DNA from: NORP240 sp038134485
GTDB lineage: Bacteria > Pseudomonadota > Gammaproteobacteria > Pseudomonadales > Pseudohongiellaceae
Reading direction: 5' to 3'
Assembly (NCBI GenBank): GCA_038134485.1
Contig: JAYPVG010000007.1
Coordinates: 1-64,000, forward strand
DNA: 64,000 bases
The notes beneath the pieces are model-generated. The model was not told the origin of the DNA, ran no database searches, and saw nothing but the letters and a program-made list of their open reading frames with translations. Position numbers and translations under genes: made by a program. Of the stretch, positions 43,706 through 51,724 are shown one piece after another; the stretch's first letter is position 1, and each line of letters starts with the position of its first letter.

Positions 43706-45256
43706 CTAAAGCTGATCGAGATTACTCAGCGCCCACTGGGCACGAGATTGGACTGCCGAACGCGTCTCTTCGTCCAGCCTGTCCCAATTGCGATATATCA
43801 TGCCGATGCGTCGATTGCTGGCCAGTAAATCCCTATGGCGCAGCATAAAGTTCCAGTAAAGGCTGTTGAGGGGGCAGGCTGACTCTTCGGTCTTCAGTTT
43901 TACATTGTAGTGACAGTCCTTACAGTAATCGCTCATCTTGTTGAGATAATTACCGCTTGCAGCATAGGGCTTGGATGCGACTATTCCATTGTCGGCAAAT
44001 TGGCTCATGCCTCGGGTGTTTGGCATTTCCACCCACTCGAGCGCGTCAATGTAAATGCCCAGGTACCAGGCGTCGACCTGATCCGGATCGACGCCTGCCA
44101 GCAGGCAGAAATTGCCAGTTACCATCAGCCGCTGTATGTGGTGGGCATAGGAATACTTTAGAGACTGTTCGATAGCCTCCCGCATACATTTCATTTTTGT
44201 ATTTCCGGTCCAGAAAAATTCCGGCAATCTTCGCTGAGCGTTGAGTCGATTAGACTGCGCGTATCTCGGCATGTTGATCCAATAGATACCGCGGATGTAT
44301 TCTCGCCAGCCAAGTATTTGACGAACGAAACCCTCGACCTGGGCAATGTCGATGGAGGTCGAAACATGGTAATGAGCAATGACTGATTCAATCACTTCCC
44401 GCGGCGAGAGGATTTTGCTGTTCAGAGCAAAGGAGAGCCGGGAGTGGTACAAAGACCAGCGATGTTCGCTGTTGCTGGTCAGGGCGTCCTGAAAACGTCC
44501 AAAATTCTGCAAGCAGTGTTCACAGAAGTAATGCAGCAGCTTCAGAGCCTGCTCCCGGTTAATGGGCCAGGGAAAGTGCGCTTGCGCGTTGCCGATGCAG
44601 TCGACCCCGTGACGCTCCAGGCGCTTGATAATATCTGCGACATCATTACCGAAAACCAGTGGTGCGGGTATCTCTTCGATGTCCTGGGGCTGCAGGCGCT
44701 GGCGGTTCTCGATGTCGAAATTCCAGCGCCCCCCGACAGGCTGATCGCCATCCATCAAAAAGCCGTATCGGCGTCTCATGCGGCGATAGAAAAATTCCAT
44801 TCGCACTGCCTTGCCGGCTTCGAAGTGCTTTTCCAGTTCGGCATAGGGAAGCAGGAAATGCTCGGTGTCGAACTGCCTCACGACTACCTGCTCTGGCAGA
44901 GTCAACCCTTCCATGAGTTGCAGCAGGCGAAACTCATCTGGCCGCTGGAAGTCGAACTGACTGACCTGGTATTCCTGCACCAGGCTGCAGATAAGGCTAT
45001 TTAAATCCGGCCACTGCCGGGTGTCATCCAGAGTCAGATGCAGAACCTGGTGTCCCTCTGCACGGAGCAGGCGGGCAAAGCTCTCCATTGCGGCAAAAAA
45101 ACCGCAAATTTTTTGAATGTGGTGACGAACATAGTCGGTTTCCTGGCGTAATTCTGCCAGTACGTAGAGTACCTTTGGGTCTGCTTCGGCATACCAGCTG
45201 TGTGCGGAGTTAAGCTGGTCGCCGAGAATCAGGCGAAGTGTTCGATATTCTGGCAT
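43706..45256 (-). CDS. FeS-cluster (6-4) photolyase / cryptochrome-like protein
   Basis: 516 aa, deoxyribodipyrimidine photolyase-related class (FeS-BCP), which repairs (6-4) photoproducts with light and FAD. N-terminal Rossmann domain (LRLILGDQLNSAHSWYAE) binds the antenna; the helical domain binds FAD. Four cysteines, C357, C445, C448 and C461, have the same spacing as the 4Fe-4S ligands of Agrobacterium PhrB (350, 438, 441, 454). The C-terminal DYCKDCHYN...ACPLNSLYW is the hallmark. Members of this class use dimethyl-ribityllumazine (made by RibH, 10179) as antenna. It is divergent from DUF393, SDR and FAD oxidoreductase genes, an assortment often seen around photolyases. ATG 45256. Confidence 0.93.
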   Translation of the reverse strand: MPEYRTLRLILGDQLNSAHSWYAEADPKVLYVLAELRQETDYVRHHIQKICGFFAAMESFARLLRAEGHQVLHLTLDDTRQWPDLNSLICSLVQEYQVSQFDFQRPDEFRLLQLMEGLTLPEQVVVRQFDTEHFLLPYAELEKHFEAGKAVRMEFFYRRMRRRYGFLMDGDQPVGGRWNFDIENRQRLQPQDIEEIPAPLVFGNDVADIIKRLERHGVDCIGNAQAHFPWPINREQALKLLHYFCEHCLQNFGRFQDALTSNSEHRWSLYHSRLSFALNSKILSPREVIESVIAHYHVSTSIDIAQVEGFVRQILGWREYIRGIYWINMPRYAQSNRLNAQRRLPEFFWTGNTKMKCMREAIEQSLKYSYAHHIQRLMVTGNFCLLAGVDPDQVDAWYLGIYIDALEWVEMPNTRGMSQFADNGIVASKPYAASGNYLNKMSDYCKDCHYNVKLKTEESACPLNSLYWNFMLRHRDLLASNRRIGMIYRNWDRLDEETRSAVQSRAQWALSNLDQL

Positions 45257-45320
45257 CGGCGCAAAAAAGAGATAGACAAGTTGTGCTGGTTCTACGTGTT
45301 GTGCACGAGTTTGGACCTGG

Positions 45321-45351
45321 TTGACCCAAAAATCCGGTCCGTTCGTATGAT
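45321..45351 (+). promoter_or_regulatory. Candidate promoter for the DUF393 gene
   Basis: TTGACC (45321-45326) and TATGAT (45346-45351) with a 19-base spacer, longer than ideal, about 80 bases before the chosen start. Low confidence. Confidence 0.3.
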
Positions 45352-45431
45352 GGGAGAGTGCTCAAGATTAAAGCATGTGGCCGTGGGCAGCCGCCAGAGC
45401 GCTGATAAGCAAATCCGCTGAGGAGCTCGGA

Positions 45432-45854
45432 TTGAAACTCACCATGTTCTACGACAGCTATTGTCCCCTTTGTGTCGCGGAGGTACAGCAGTTGCGCACT
45501 CTTGATCGCCAGGGAGAACTGCTTTTTGTAGACATCCACGCCGAGGGATTTGCCGCGCGCTGGCCGCACATCGACCCCGCGGCCGCAGATCGCATACTGC
45601 ATGCCCAGAGGGCGGACGGATCGATGCTGTACGGGCTGGATGTTTCTGCTGAAGTGTGGGCTACAGTAGGAAAGCATCGCTGGCTGAAGTTACTACGCCT
45701 GCCGATTGTGCGCGGTCTCGCAGACGTGGGATACCGGCTGTTTGCGCGTCACCGTTACTCGATCAGTTTTCTGCTGACCGGCAAGCGGCGCTGCGAATCA
45801 TGCTTGCTGGAATCCCCGGAATGCAGATCTCCGAATGCATCTGCGCCGGACTAG
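45432..45854 (+). CDS. DUF393 / DCC-type thiol-disulfide oxidoreductase
   Basis: 140 aa from TTG 45432, which follows AGGAG at six bases; ATG 45375 would add 19 residues without similarity. The DCC motif reads YDSYCPLCVAEVQQLRTLDR, a thioredoxin-like CxxC at the N-terminus. The middle has HAQRADGSMLYGLDVSAEVW and the end is LLTGKRRCESC with another CxxC. The family is thought to carry out thiol-disulfide exchange; partners unknown. Same strand and four bases before the SDR gene, divergent from the photolyase: probably one photo-oxidative response unit (inference). Confidence 0.88.
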   Translation: MKLTMFYDSYCPLCVAEVQQLRTLDRQGELLFVDIHAEGFAARWPHIDPAAADRILHAQRADGSMLYGLDVSAEVWATVGKHRWLKLLRLPIVRGLADVGYRLFARHRYSISFLLTGKRRCESCLLESPECRSPNASAPD

Positions 45855-45857
45855 GCA

Positions 45858-46598
45858 GTGCCGAGCAACAGCAATAGAGCTCTGATCGTCGGTGCGGGTA
45901 GCGCTATAGCTGCTTCGCTGGCCGAAAAACTTGCAGCCGACCGACGATTTCAACAGGTAGTGTGCGTGAGCCGGAGCCCTGATCCTCGACCTGAGATCGA
46001 CGGGAACGAACGGCTGCTGAGGTTGCAGTGCGACTACACCGAATCATCCATAAAGCGCGTGTGCGGCGGGCTGCAAGAGTTTAGTGGCAGCTATTCGCGC
46101 GTATTCATCTGTAACGGTCTGTTGCACAGCGACAGGGTCAAACCCGAGAAGCGCCTTGAGGAACTTGACGAGGAATCGATGCAACAAGTCTATAGGGCTA
46201 ATGCGGTAGTCCCGATCCTGTGGCTGAAACATCTTTGTGCGCTGTTGAAGGGGAGTAATGAAACACGGATAGCCGTTTTTAGTGCCCGGGTTGGCAGTAT
46301 TGGCGATAATCAGTTGGGAGGCTGGTACGGCTACCGGGCTTCCAAGGCGGCGCTCAACATGCTGGTGAAAACAGCCGCCATTGAGTATCGTCGGCGCGCG
46401 CCCAATATCCGCTTCATGGTGTTTCATCCTGGCACGACAGACACACCACTATCAAAGCCTTTCCAGCAAAACGTGTTGCCTGGCCGCTTGTTCGAACCCG
46501 GTTTCGTTGCGAGCCGGCTGCTCGAACTCATGGACAATGAACCAGCAAGCGAGACCCCGGTTTTCCTCGACTGGTCCGGCAATCCAATTCCCTGGTAG
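45858..46598 (+). CDS. Short-chain dehydrogenase/reductase
   Basis: 246 aa, SDR fold. Nucleotide-binding GAGSAIAASLAEKL at the N-terminus (a variant of the TGxxxGIG motif), NAVVPILWLKHL, Ser in VFSARVGSIGDN and the catalytic Tyr-Lys pair in WYGYRASKAALNML. C-terminal FHPGTTDTPLSKPF is typical for CsgA-like SDRs. Substrate unknown. GTG start at 45858, four bases after the DUF393 stop, with no clear ribosome site of its own, so it depends on coupling. Convergent with the FAD oxidoreductase gene. Confidence 0.9.
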   Translation: MPSNSNRALIVGAGSAIAASLAEKLAADRRFQQVVCVSRSPDPRPEIDGNERLLRLQCDYTESSIKRVCGGLQEFSGSYSRVFICNGLLHSDRVKPEKRLEELDEESMQQVYRANAVVPILWLKHLCALLKGSNETRIAVFSARVGSIGDNQLGGWYGYRASKAALNMLVKTAAIEYRRRAPNIRFMVFHPGTTDTPLSKPFQQNVLPGRLFEPGFVASRLLELMDNEPASETPVFLDWSGNPIPW

Positions 46599-46652
46599 AA
46601 GCGGTCGGTCGCAGATTCACAGCCGTTGAGAACTTGGCAGATTGGACCGGCT

Positions 46653-47630
46653 TCAATCGAGCAGGATTTGCAGCCTGGCGGCAAGCCGGGCGGCGCTCGT
46701 GAAAGCCGCCTCAACTCGCGCGCCCAGACACCAGTCGCCGCAGGCAGCGAGCTGCCGTTGATCATCGAGCAGACAATCCTGTTGCAGTGACGAAGTAGCG
46801 GCTGCATAGCGCCAGCGCTGGAGATCAACGTGATCTGGGTCTGGCAATTGCGGAAGTAGCCGCTGGAGCTCAGACAGCAGCAGCTGGCGAATCTCCAATA
46901 CAGGCCCATCGATATTAACGTCTGCCCACTGATTGGTAGTCTGTGCCAGCAGGCACGAAGGACCACTTCGCCCGGGTTTACTCGAGTCAAGCGCTAACCA
47001 TCCGATTGGTGAGTTGGTAACCTTAGCTGCCTGGAAAGAGAGGCTCAGCGGCAGCTGATAGCCAAGCATAAGGCTGAAGCAGCCTGACATATTGAGTTTT
47101 TCCAGCTCCTGGTAGTGCAGGAAATCGGCGGGCATCAGATTGCAGGTTTGCGGGGCGGGAGCGGTACTGATAAACCAGTCATAAGGCCCTCTCTGCGCTC
47201 CTGACAGCAGGTTCACCATCCAACCTTCGTTCGCCGGGCAGATTGAAGTCACCTCCGCGTCCAGTTCCACGCGCAGATTCCGCGCCAGACTCTCGCACAG
47301 GCTAGGCATTCCTGGCGCAGCAACCCAGTGAGGTTCGAACCACGGTCTGGTATAGGGTTCCTTGTCACCCCCCAGAGTCAGAGTACGCGGTTGCCAGTCG
47401 CGTACAAGCTCCGCATCGCGATGATTGTCCAGAAACTGGCGGAACTCGGCACTGCGCGCAGTGAAATACTGCGCGCCGTGGTCAAACTGGTAGGCACCAG
47501 AACGACGAGTCGCCATGCGCCCTCCGTAACCCGCGGATTTTTCGAGCACAGTCACGTTGGCGTGATTTTGCAATCGGGTTGCGAGGGTCAGGCCAGCGAT
47601 ACCGGCACCAACAATGGCGAGAGATTTCAT
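46653..47630 (-). CDS. FAD-dependent amine oxidase-like (renalase-type) oxidoreductase
   Basis: 325 aa from ATG 47630. Dinucleotide-binding motif MKSLAIVGAGIAGLTLATRL, then GGRMATRRSGAYQFDHGAQYF, typical of bacterial renalase-like proteins. C-terminal FAD-binding block ACGDWCLGARVEAAFTSAARL. An earlier in-frame start at 47729 (MAIVRGNPG) adds 33 residues lacking similarity. Function unknown; renalases oxidise aberrant NAD(P)H isomers, and similar genes occur near photolyases in proteobacteria. Convergent with the SDR gene. No linked terminator seen. Confidence 0.88.
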   Translation of the reverse strand: MKSLAIVGAGIAGLTLATRLQNHANVTVLEKSAGYGGRMATRRSGAYQFDHGAQYFTARSAEFRQFLDNHRDAELVRDWQPRTLTLGGDKEPYTRPWFEPHWVAAPGMPSLCESLARNLRVELDAEVTSICPANEGWMVNLLSGAQRGPYDWFISTAPAPQTCNLMPADFLHYQELEKLNMSGCFSLMLGYQLPLSLSFQAAKVTNSPIGWLALDSSKPGRSGPSCLLAQTTNQWADVNIDGPVLEIRQLLLSELQRLLPQLPDPDHVDLQRWRYAAATSSLQQDCLLDDQRQLAACGDWCLGARVEAAFTSAARLAARLQILLD

Positions 47631-47763
47631 AGCGGGATTGGCGGCTGAAAAACAGTTAAGAATCGAAAGTTTGAGTAACTCAGGGTTACGCTGATTGGGA
47701 TGTCCCGGATTCCCCCGCACAATAGCCAAGTTACCCGTAATTGGTTACCATGCACCGCACATT

Positions 47764-47891
47764 CGATGCGCCGATGTCCTGGGAAGTTGGTGAAAATCCA
47801 ACACTGCCCCCGCAACGGTAAGTCTGGGCAATAACTGATCTTTAGCCCGGTTATTCTGCCCGAGAGCGAGTCCGATACCAGGCACGCATCG
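47764..47891 (+). promoter_or_regulatory. Cobalamin riboswitch
   Basis: Conserved aptamer elements are present in order: GGGAAGTTGGTGAAAATCC (47781-47799), GCCCCCGCAACGGTAA (47806-47821) and a B12 box-like GAGTCCGATACCAGGCA (47868-47884). The P1 stem CGATGCG (47764-47770) pairs perfectly with CGCATCG (47885-47891). It binds adenosyl- or methylcobalamin and lowers expression of the receptor gene when B12 is sufficient. The likely expression platform covers the ribosome site GAGGAAGCGGAGG (47901-47913) of the following small ORF. Confidence 0.95.
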
Positions 47892-47922
47892 ACTTTTATT
47901 GAGGAAGCGGAGGGCTCCACCA

Positions 47923-48015
47923 ATGTCTGACACTGTAGTTTCTTTCACGCCCAAATTTTTTCACGACCCGGAAATACCCGCAGCTTTCAGCGTGGAAGCA
48001 GCGGCAAAGAGATGA
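47923..48015 (+). CDS. Leader ORF, 30 codons, coupled to the B12 receptor gene
   Basis: ATG 47923 follows GGAGGG at nine bases, and the frame gives MSDTVVSFTPKFFHDPEIPA then AFSVEAAAKR before TGA. The stop overlaps the receptor ATG (ATGA, 48012-48015). It lies between the cobalamin riboswitch and the receptor gene, which has a poor ribosome site (AAAGAG). So the riboswitch may act on this ORF, with the receptor translated by coupling. Its amino-acid sequence looks unremarkable; no family recognised. That it is translated is inferred. Confidence 0.45.
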   Translation: MSDTVVSFTPKFFHDPEIPAAFSVEAAAKR

Positions 48016-49868
48016 AGCCTACTCTGATTCTGGCTGGCAGCGCTCTTGCCCTGTGCTTTTTACCCAATTCGCTGTCAGCCCAACAGTCCAGTGCGCCGCT
48101 GGAGGAGCTAACTGTAACCTCAAGTCGCATAGAGACCCCTCTGCGACAGATTGGTACGTCTGTTGCCGTTGTTACTGAGGAGCAGATTGAGGCCCACGGC
48201 AACTTCTCGCTACTCGATATTGTTCGGCAGATGCCGGCAGCAGCGAGCAGCAACAATGGTGGAGTTGGCAAGGTCAGTGCGCTGCGGATACGCGGCGAGG
48301 AAGGCTTTCGTACCCTTACGATTTTTGATGGCATCCGCCTCCTCGATCCCAGCGCTCCGCAGATAGGACCGCAATTCGAGCAAATACTAAGCAGCGGGGT
48401 GGGGCGGATAGAGGTCCTGCGCGGTCCCCAGGGACTGAGCTACGGCGCCGACGCAGGCGGGGTTATCAACCTGTTCAGTCGCCGGGATCCGGAAGGCCTT
48501 CGTGCCGACTTTGATCTGGAGAGCGGCGCATTCGGATCCCGGCAGGTCGCGGGTGTCCTCTCTGGTGGTGACAGTACGGTCGACTACTACCTCTCTGTCA
48601 CGGACTTCAGTACCGATGGCTACAATTCCCGCCTTTCCGATGTCGATCTTCTTGACGACGATGGTTACCGCAACAGGACCCTGCATGGCCGGGTTGGCTT
48701 GCAGCTCGCTGAAAATTGGAAGCTTACAATTGTGCATAGAGACGTCACGGGTGAAACGGAGTTCGACGGCTGTTTCGCCCAGACAGTGGTTAATAGCTGC
48801 GAGGCGGACTACGAGTTATCCGCTTCACGGGTTTCTCTGGACTACGGTTCCGACCGGTTTGCTCACACGCTGGCCTATACCAACACTGCAACCGATCGCC
48901 AGAATTATGCACAGCAACAGCCCACATTTGGAACCAGCGGTGAGCTGCAGCGCCTCGAATATCTGGGCAGTGTTCGCGGCTTGCCGGGTTTTGGTTTGGT
49001 GTTCGGTGCTGATCGGGAAGAAGCAGACAGTGGCGCAAGCAGCCGGGTAAACCAGGGTATTTTCGTCGAATATCTGAGCGATATTTCCGATGTCCTTTTT
49101 ATCACTGCGGGCATTCGCCACGACGTGAACGATGATTTTGGCAGCAATTCGAGCTATCGCCTCAGCGGTGCGTATCTCGTCGAACTCGGCCTGGATTCAT
49201 CGCTGAAACTGCGTGGCTCATTTGGTACCGGGTTCCGTGCTCCAAGCCTCTATGAAGTCGAATACAACAGGGGACCGTTCGCATTTCTCCCGGCATCACT
49301 GGTCTCGCTTCAAAAGGAAGTAAGCAAGGGCTTCGAGCTTGGAGTTGAATACCTTGCGGGTAACAGATTGAAATTAGAGGCCGGTTATTTCGATCAGGCA
49401 ATTGACGATGTTATCTTTTTTGACCTGGCTGGCTTCAGCGGTTACCTGCAAGATCAGGGCACCAGCACCTCACAAGGGATTGAGCTATCTGCCCGCTATC
49501 TACTGAGCGAGAGCCTGGAAGTTTCAGGTAACTTTACCCACAACAAAACGCGAAGGCCGACCGGTCAACAACGAATCCGCAGGCCAGAGCAGTTGGCAAA
49601 CCTGTCGCTTTCCTACCGCGCCGTCAATGATCGTCTGTCGCTTCATGCGTTCTACCGTATTTCCCGCGATGCCGTCGATGAAGTCTATGGGACGGCGACC
49701 CCCCTGGATGACTTTGCCGTGCTGGACATGACGATGAGCTACGATCTCAGCGATGCGATGCGACTCTATGGTCGGATCGAAAATGTTTTCAATGAAACCT
49801 ATCAGGAAGTAATCGATTTCAAGTCGGCCGAACGTGCTCTGTTCGTGGGTATCAGGCTGACTTTCTAA
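48012..49868 (+). CDS. btuB: TonB-dependent receptor, BtuB-like (corrinoid uptake)
   Basis: 618 aa. Signal peptide (about 1-23, ending NSLSAQ), TonB box EELTVTSSR near residue 31, plug domain with IDxLRQ-like TPLRQIGTSVAVVTEEQIEA and VGRIEVLRGPQGLSYGADAGG, then a 22-strand barrel ending in Phe (FVGIRLTF) as outer-membrane barrels require. A cobalamin riboswitch directly upstream supports B12 or related corrinoid transport over iron siderophores. Works with BtuF (14048) and CobO (14944); BtuCD and TonB are not in the window. GC and codon use match the surroundings. Confidence 0.92.
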   Translation: MKPTLILAGSALALCFLPNSLSAQQSSAPLEELTVTSSRIETPLRQIGTSVAVVTEEQIEAHGNFSLLDIVRQMPAAASSNNGGVGKVSALRIRGEEGFRTLTIFDGIRLLDPSAPQIGPQFEQILSSGVGRIEVLRGPQGLSYGADAGGVINLFSRRDPEGLRADFDLESGAFGSRQVAGVLSGGDSTVDYYLSVTDFSTDGYNSRLSDVDLLDDDGYRNRTLHGRVGLQLAENWKLTIVHRDVTGETEFDGCFAQTVVNSCEADYELSASRVSLDYGSDRFAHTLAYTNTATDRQNYAQQQPTFGTSGELQRLEYLGSVRGLPGFGLVFGADREEADSGASSRVNQGIFVEYLSDISDVLFITAGIRHDVNDDFGSNSSYRLSGAYLVELGLDSSLKLRGSFGTGFRAPSLYEVEYNRGPFAFLPASLVSLQKEVSKGFELGVEYLAGNRLKLEAGYFDQAIDDVIFFDLAGFSGYLQDQGTSTSQGIELSARYLLSESLEVSGNFTHNKTRRPTGQQRIRRPEQLANLSLSYRAVNDRLSLHAFYRISRDAVDEVYGTATPLDDFAVLDMTMSYDLSDAMRLYGRIENVFNETYQEVIDFKSAERALFVGIRLTF

Positions 49869-50083
49869 CCGGATGAGACATCTTGAATCATCGCTTTGGG
49901 TCGCTTTCAGATCTATTGGTGTGGCACTTGGTCGCACGAATTGACATTGTCCAGCCTGCGTCCAGCGGATAAAATTCCAACCTATAGGATAATAGTAATT
50001 GCCTGGTACCGATAGGTCCTCAAGATTCGATTTTTTATTGCCCAATTATCAGCGGTGATTGTGGCTAGACATCCGATGTTCAC

Positions 50084-50123
50084 GTAGTAACCTTTGTTCC
50101 AGTGTAGTAACCTTGGATCCAGT
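50084..50123. repeat. Tandem 20-bp direct repeat upstream of copC
   Basis: GTAGTAACCTTTGTTCCAGT (50084-50103) is followed immediately by GTAGTAACCTTGGATCCAGT (50104-50123). Sixteen or more of 20 positions match, and the period equals about two helical turns, ending 18 bases before the copC ATG. A dimeric or stacked regulator site (for example copper response) is plausible. Confidence 0.5.
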
Positions 50124-50141
50124 ATTGATTAGGAAAAAGTC

Positions 50142-50684
50142 ATGAAAGCGATGGAATTTAAATTAATGAAGACAACAACCTGGCCAACCAGCTTTCTCCA
50201 GTACGTTATAGTGACCCTCGGGTTTCTGGTGCTGCCCGGCGTGGTCATGGCTCATACTGGTTTGAAATCTTCCAATCCTGAAGAGGGTGCTGTGATGAAT
50301 CGGGCGCCGGAGGAATTGCATCTGACCTTCACTGCACTGGTCGCGCTGGTTCGTCTTTCCGTGACCGACGAGGCTGGCAGGCAGCTGGAACTTGACTTTA
50401 AACCATCGGCTGATCGAGGTACCGAATTTCATATTCCGGTGCCGGCCGCGGCAGTACAAGCAGGTAACCTGAAAGTTGAATGGGCGGTCATAGGTGAGGA
50501 CGGCCACACGGTCAGCGATGCGTTTTCCTACACCGTTGACTCGTCGGCCTCGACTGATTCGCACCACGCCCATAGCGCAGACCATCAGCACAATCCGGAA
50601 CATCACGCCGCGCAACCTGGCACACAACACGAGCATAATCCGGAACATCACGCTGCGCACCATGGCGATAGTCAGGGGCACTGA
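50142..50684 (+). CDS. CopC-domain protein with His-rich C-terminal tail
   Basis: 180 aa. Signal peptide of 37 residues, cleaved after Ala37 so that His38 (AHTGLKSSNPEEG) becomes the N-terminus, the copper ligand of CopC. The domain continues EELHLTFTALVALVRLSVTD and GHTVSDAFSYTVD with a second His. The tail (about 135-180) is packed with His: HHAHSADHQHNPEHHAAQPG and a near-repeat HNPEHHAAHHG, likely a copper sponge. Periplasmic copper handling. AGGAAAAAG precedes the ATG. Usually paired with copD; none here. Preceded by the 20-bp tandem repeat, followed by an apparent minus-strand terminator. Confidence 0.88.
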   Translation: MKAMEFKLMKTTTWPTSFLQYVIVTLGFLVLPGVVMAHTGLKSSNPEEGAVMNRAPEELHLTFTALVALVRLSVTDEAGRQLELDFKPSADRGTEFHIPVPAAAVQAGNLKVEWAVIGEDGHTVSDAFSYTVDSSASTDSHHAHSADHQHNPEHHAAQPGTQHEHNPEHHAAHHGDSQGH

Positions 50685-50783
50685 CCGCTTCAAGGCTAAC
50701 GCTGCAACAAGGGCCGTCGCCACACGAAGGGTCTGAGACTGGTAATTAGTATGTAAATACGCCTGGACTTTATTTTGGCGGGC

Positions 50784-50808
50784 AAAAAAAGCCGGCAGTT
50801 AAGCCGGC
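50784..50808 (-). terminator. Intrinsic terminator on the minus strand, orphan
   Basis: Read on the minus strand: GCCGGC, loop TTAACT, GCCGGC, then seven T (stem 50791-50796 and 50803-50808, T-run 50784-50790). No minus-strand gene lies to its right, so what it terminates is unknown. It may stop an unannotated leftward RNA. Confidence 0.75.
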
Positions 50809-51010
50809 GTTAGGGAGAGTTGTTTCACCAAGTAATCTTGATAAGAGGGGTTACGACTGATCTGGCATGGCGGATCACTCCGTTGCCATGCGGTAATCTC
50901 GGGCCAAGGTCCGCAATCTCAGTAATAATCGGCTGTATCTCGCCTGAAGCACTTCAGTTAGTCATCCGGATGCCATGTTTGCACGTAGAATCTCCCATGT
51001 AACTTGTGAT
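50809..51010 (-). ncRNA. Candidate small RNA (speculative)
   Basis: The orphan terminator at 50784-50808 needs a leftward transcript. The 200 bases upstream of it on the minus strand have hairpins (CTGAAG/CTTCAG near 50945-50958; GCATGG/CCATGC near 50865-50891) and only tiny ORFs. A promoter was not identified. Speculative. Confidence 0.25.
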
Positions 51011-51028
51011 GTCGGAAGGAGAACTATA

Positions 51029-51724
51029 ATGCGACGCCGAACGTTCAGCCCCATGCTCGTGCTCATTGCGCTGATCCTTATCGGAATGACGCCGACGGGA
51101 GAAACCATGGCCATAGAACAGCCGGAATATGCCGTGATTTTCGTAAACGACGGGTTCGAAATCCGCCAGTACCAGTCCTATTTAGTCGCCGAAACGCTGG
51201 TGAAAGAGGGTGAGACCTATCAGGAGGCGGCGAACGAGGGATTTCGCCGGCTTTTCAGATACATCAGCGGGGATAACACCCGCCAGCAAAAAATCGATAT
51301 GACCAGTCCTGTTCAGCAGTCTGTCGTCGGAGAGTCAGACAGGTTGTCGGATTCCGTCGACACGGCAGGGGAAAAGATAGCCATGACGGCGCCTGTGCAG
51401 CAGGAGGAGACGGTAGAAGGCTGGTTGATCAACTTCATGCTGCCTGCAGAGTTTCGCTTGAATACCGCGCCGCAACCGGATGACCACCGGATTGTCATTC
51501 GCGAGGTACCTGGCGCGCTGGTGGCGGTGCGCCGATATTCCGGACGCTGGACTTCCAGCAATTTTGAAAAGCAGAGCCAACGGTTGCTGGAACAGCTCGA
51601 AGAGACCGGAGTGAAGACGACTGGTCGAGTAGTAAGCGCTCTTTATAACCCACCATTCATGCCACCCTTCATGCGTCGCAATGAAGTGATGGTAGCTGTA
51701 GACTCTGTTCCTTCCAGCGATTAG
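51029..51724 (+). CDS. SOUL-family heme-binding protein
   Basis: 231 aa from ATG 51029 (GGAAGGAG upstream). A short hydrophobic N-terminus (about 8-26, LVLIALILIGMTPTG) suggests export or anchoring. The SOUL/HBP domain (about 30-225) shows YAVIFVNDGFEIRQYQSYLV, EAANEGFRRLFRYISGDNTR, IDMTSPVQQ and its echo IAMTAPVQQ, and LVAVRRYSGRWTSSNFEKQS. SOUL proteins bind heme or tetrapyrroles. Role here unknown, but near copC, BtuB and the photolyase cluster. Followed by a 383-base spacer. Confidence 0.9.
   Translation: MRRRTFSPMLVLIALILIGMTPTGETMAIEQPEYAVIFVNDGFEIRQYQSYLVAETLVKEGETYQEAANEGFRRLFRYISGDNTRQQKIDMTSPVQQSVVGESDRLSDSVDTAGEKIAMTAPVQQEETVEGWLINFMLPAEFRLNTAPQPDDHRIVIREVPGALVAVRRYSGRWTSSNFEKQSQRLLEQLEETGVKTTGRVVSALYNPPFMPPFMRRNEVMVAVDSVPSSD

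Larger units (their letters stand above)
50685..51028. other. Intergenic region between copC and the SOUL gene
   Basis: 344 bases with no supported plus-strand gene before 51029. It includes an orphan minus-strand terminator (50784-50808) and, to its right, a stable hairpin GCATGG/CCATGC with inner CGGA/TCCG (minus strand, near 50865-50891). A transcript running leftwards from about 51000 would be short and structured: a candidate small RNA. Confidence 0.45.

Noticed and set aside
50820..51002. Plus-strand ORF of 60 aa between copC and SOUL
   Set aside because: No ribosome site, no similarity, and it overlaps the structured minus-strand region.
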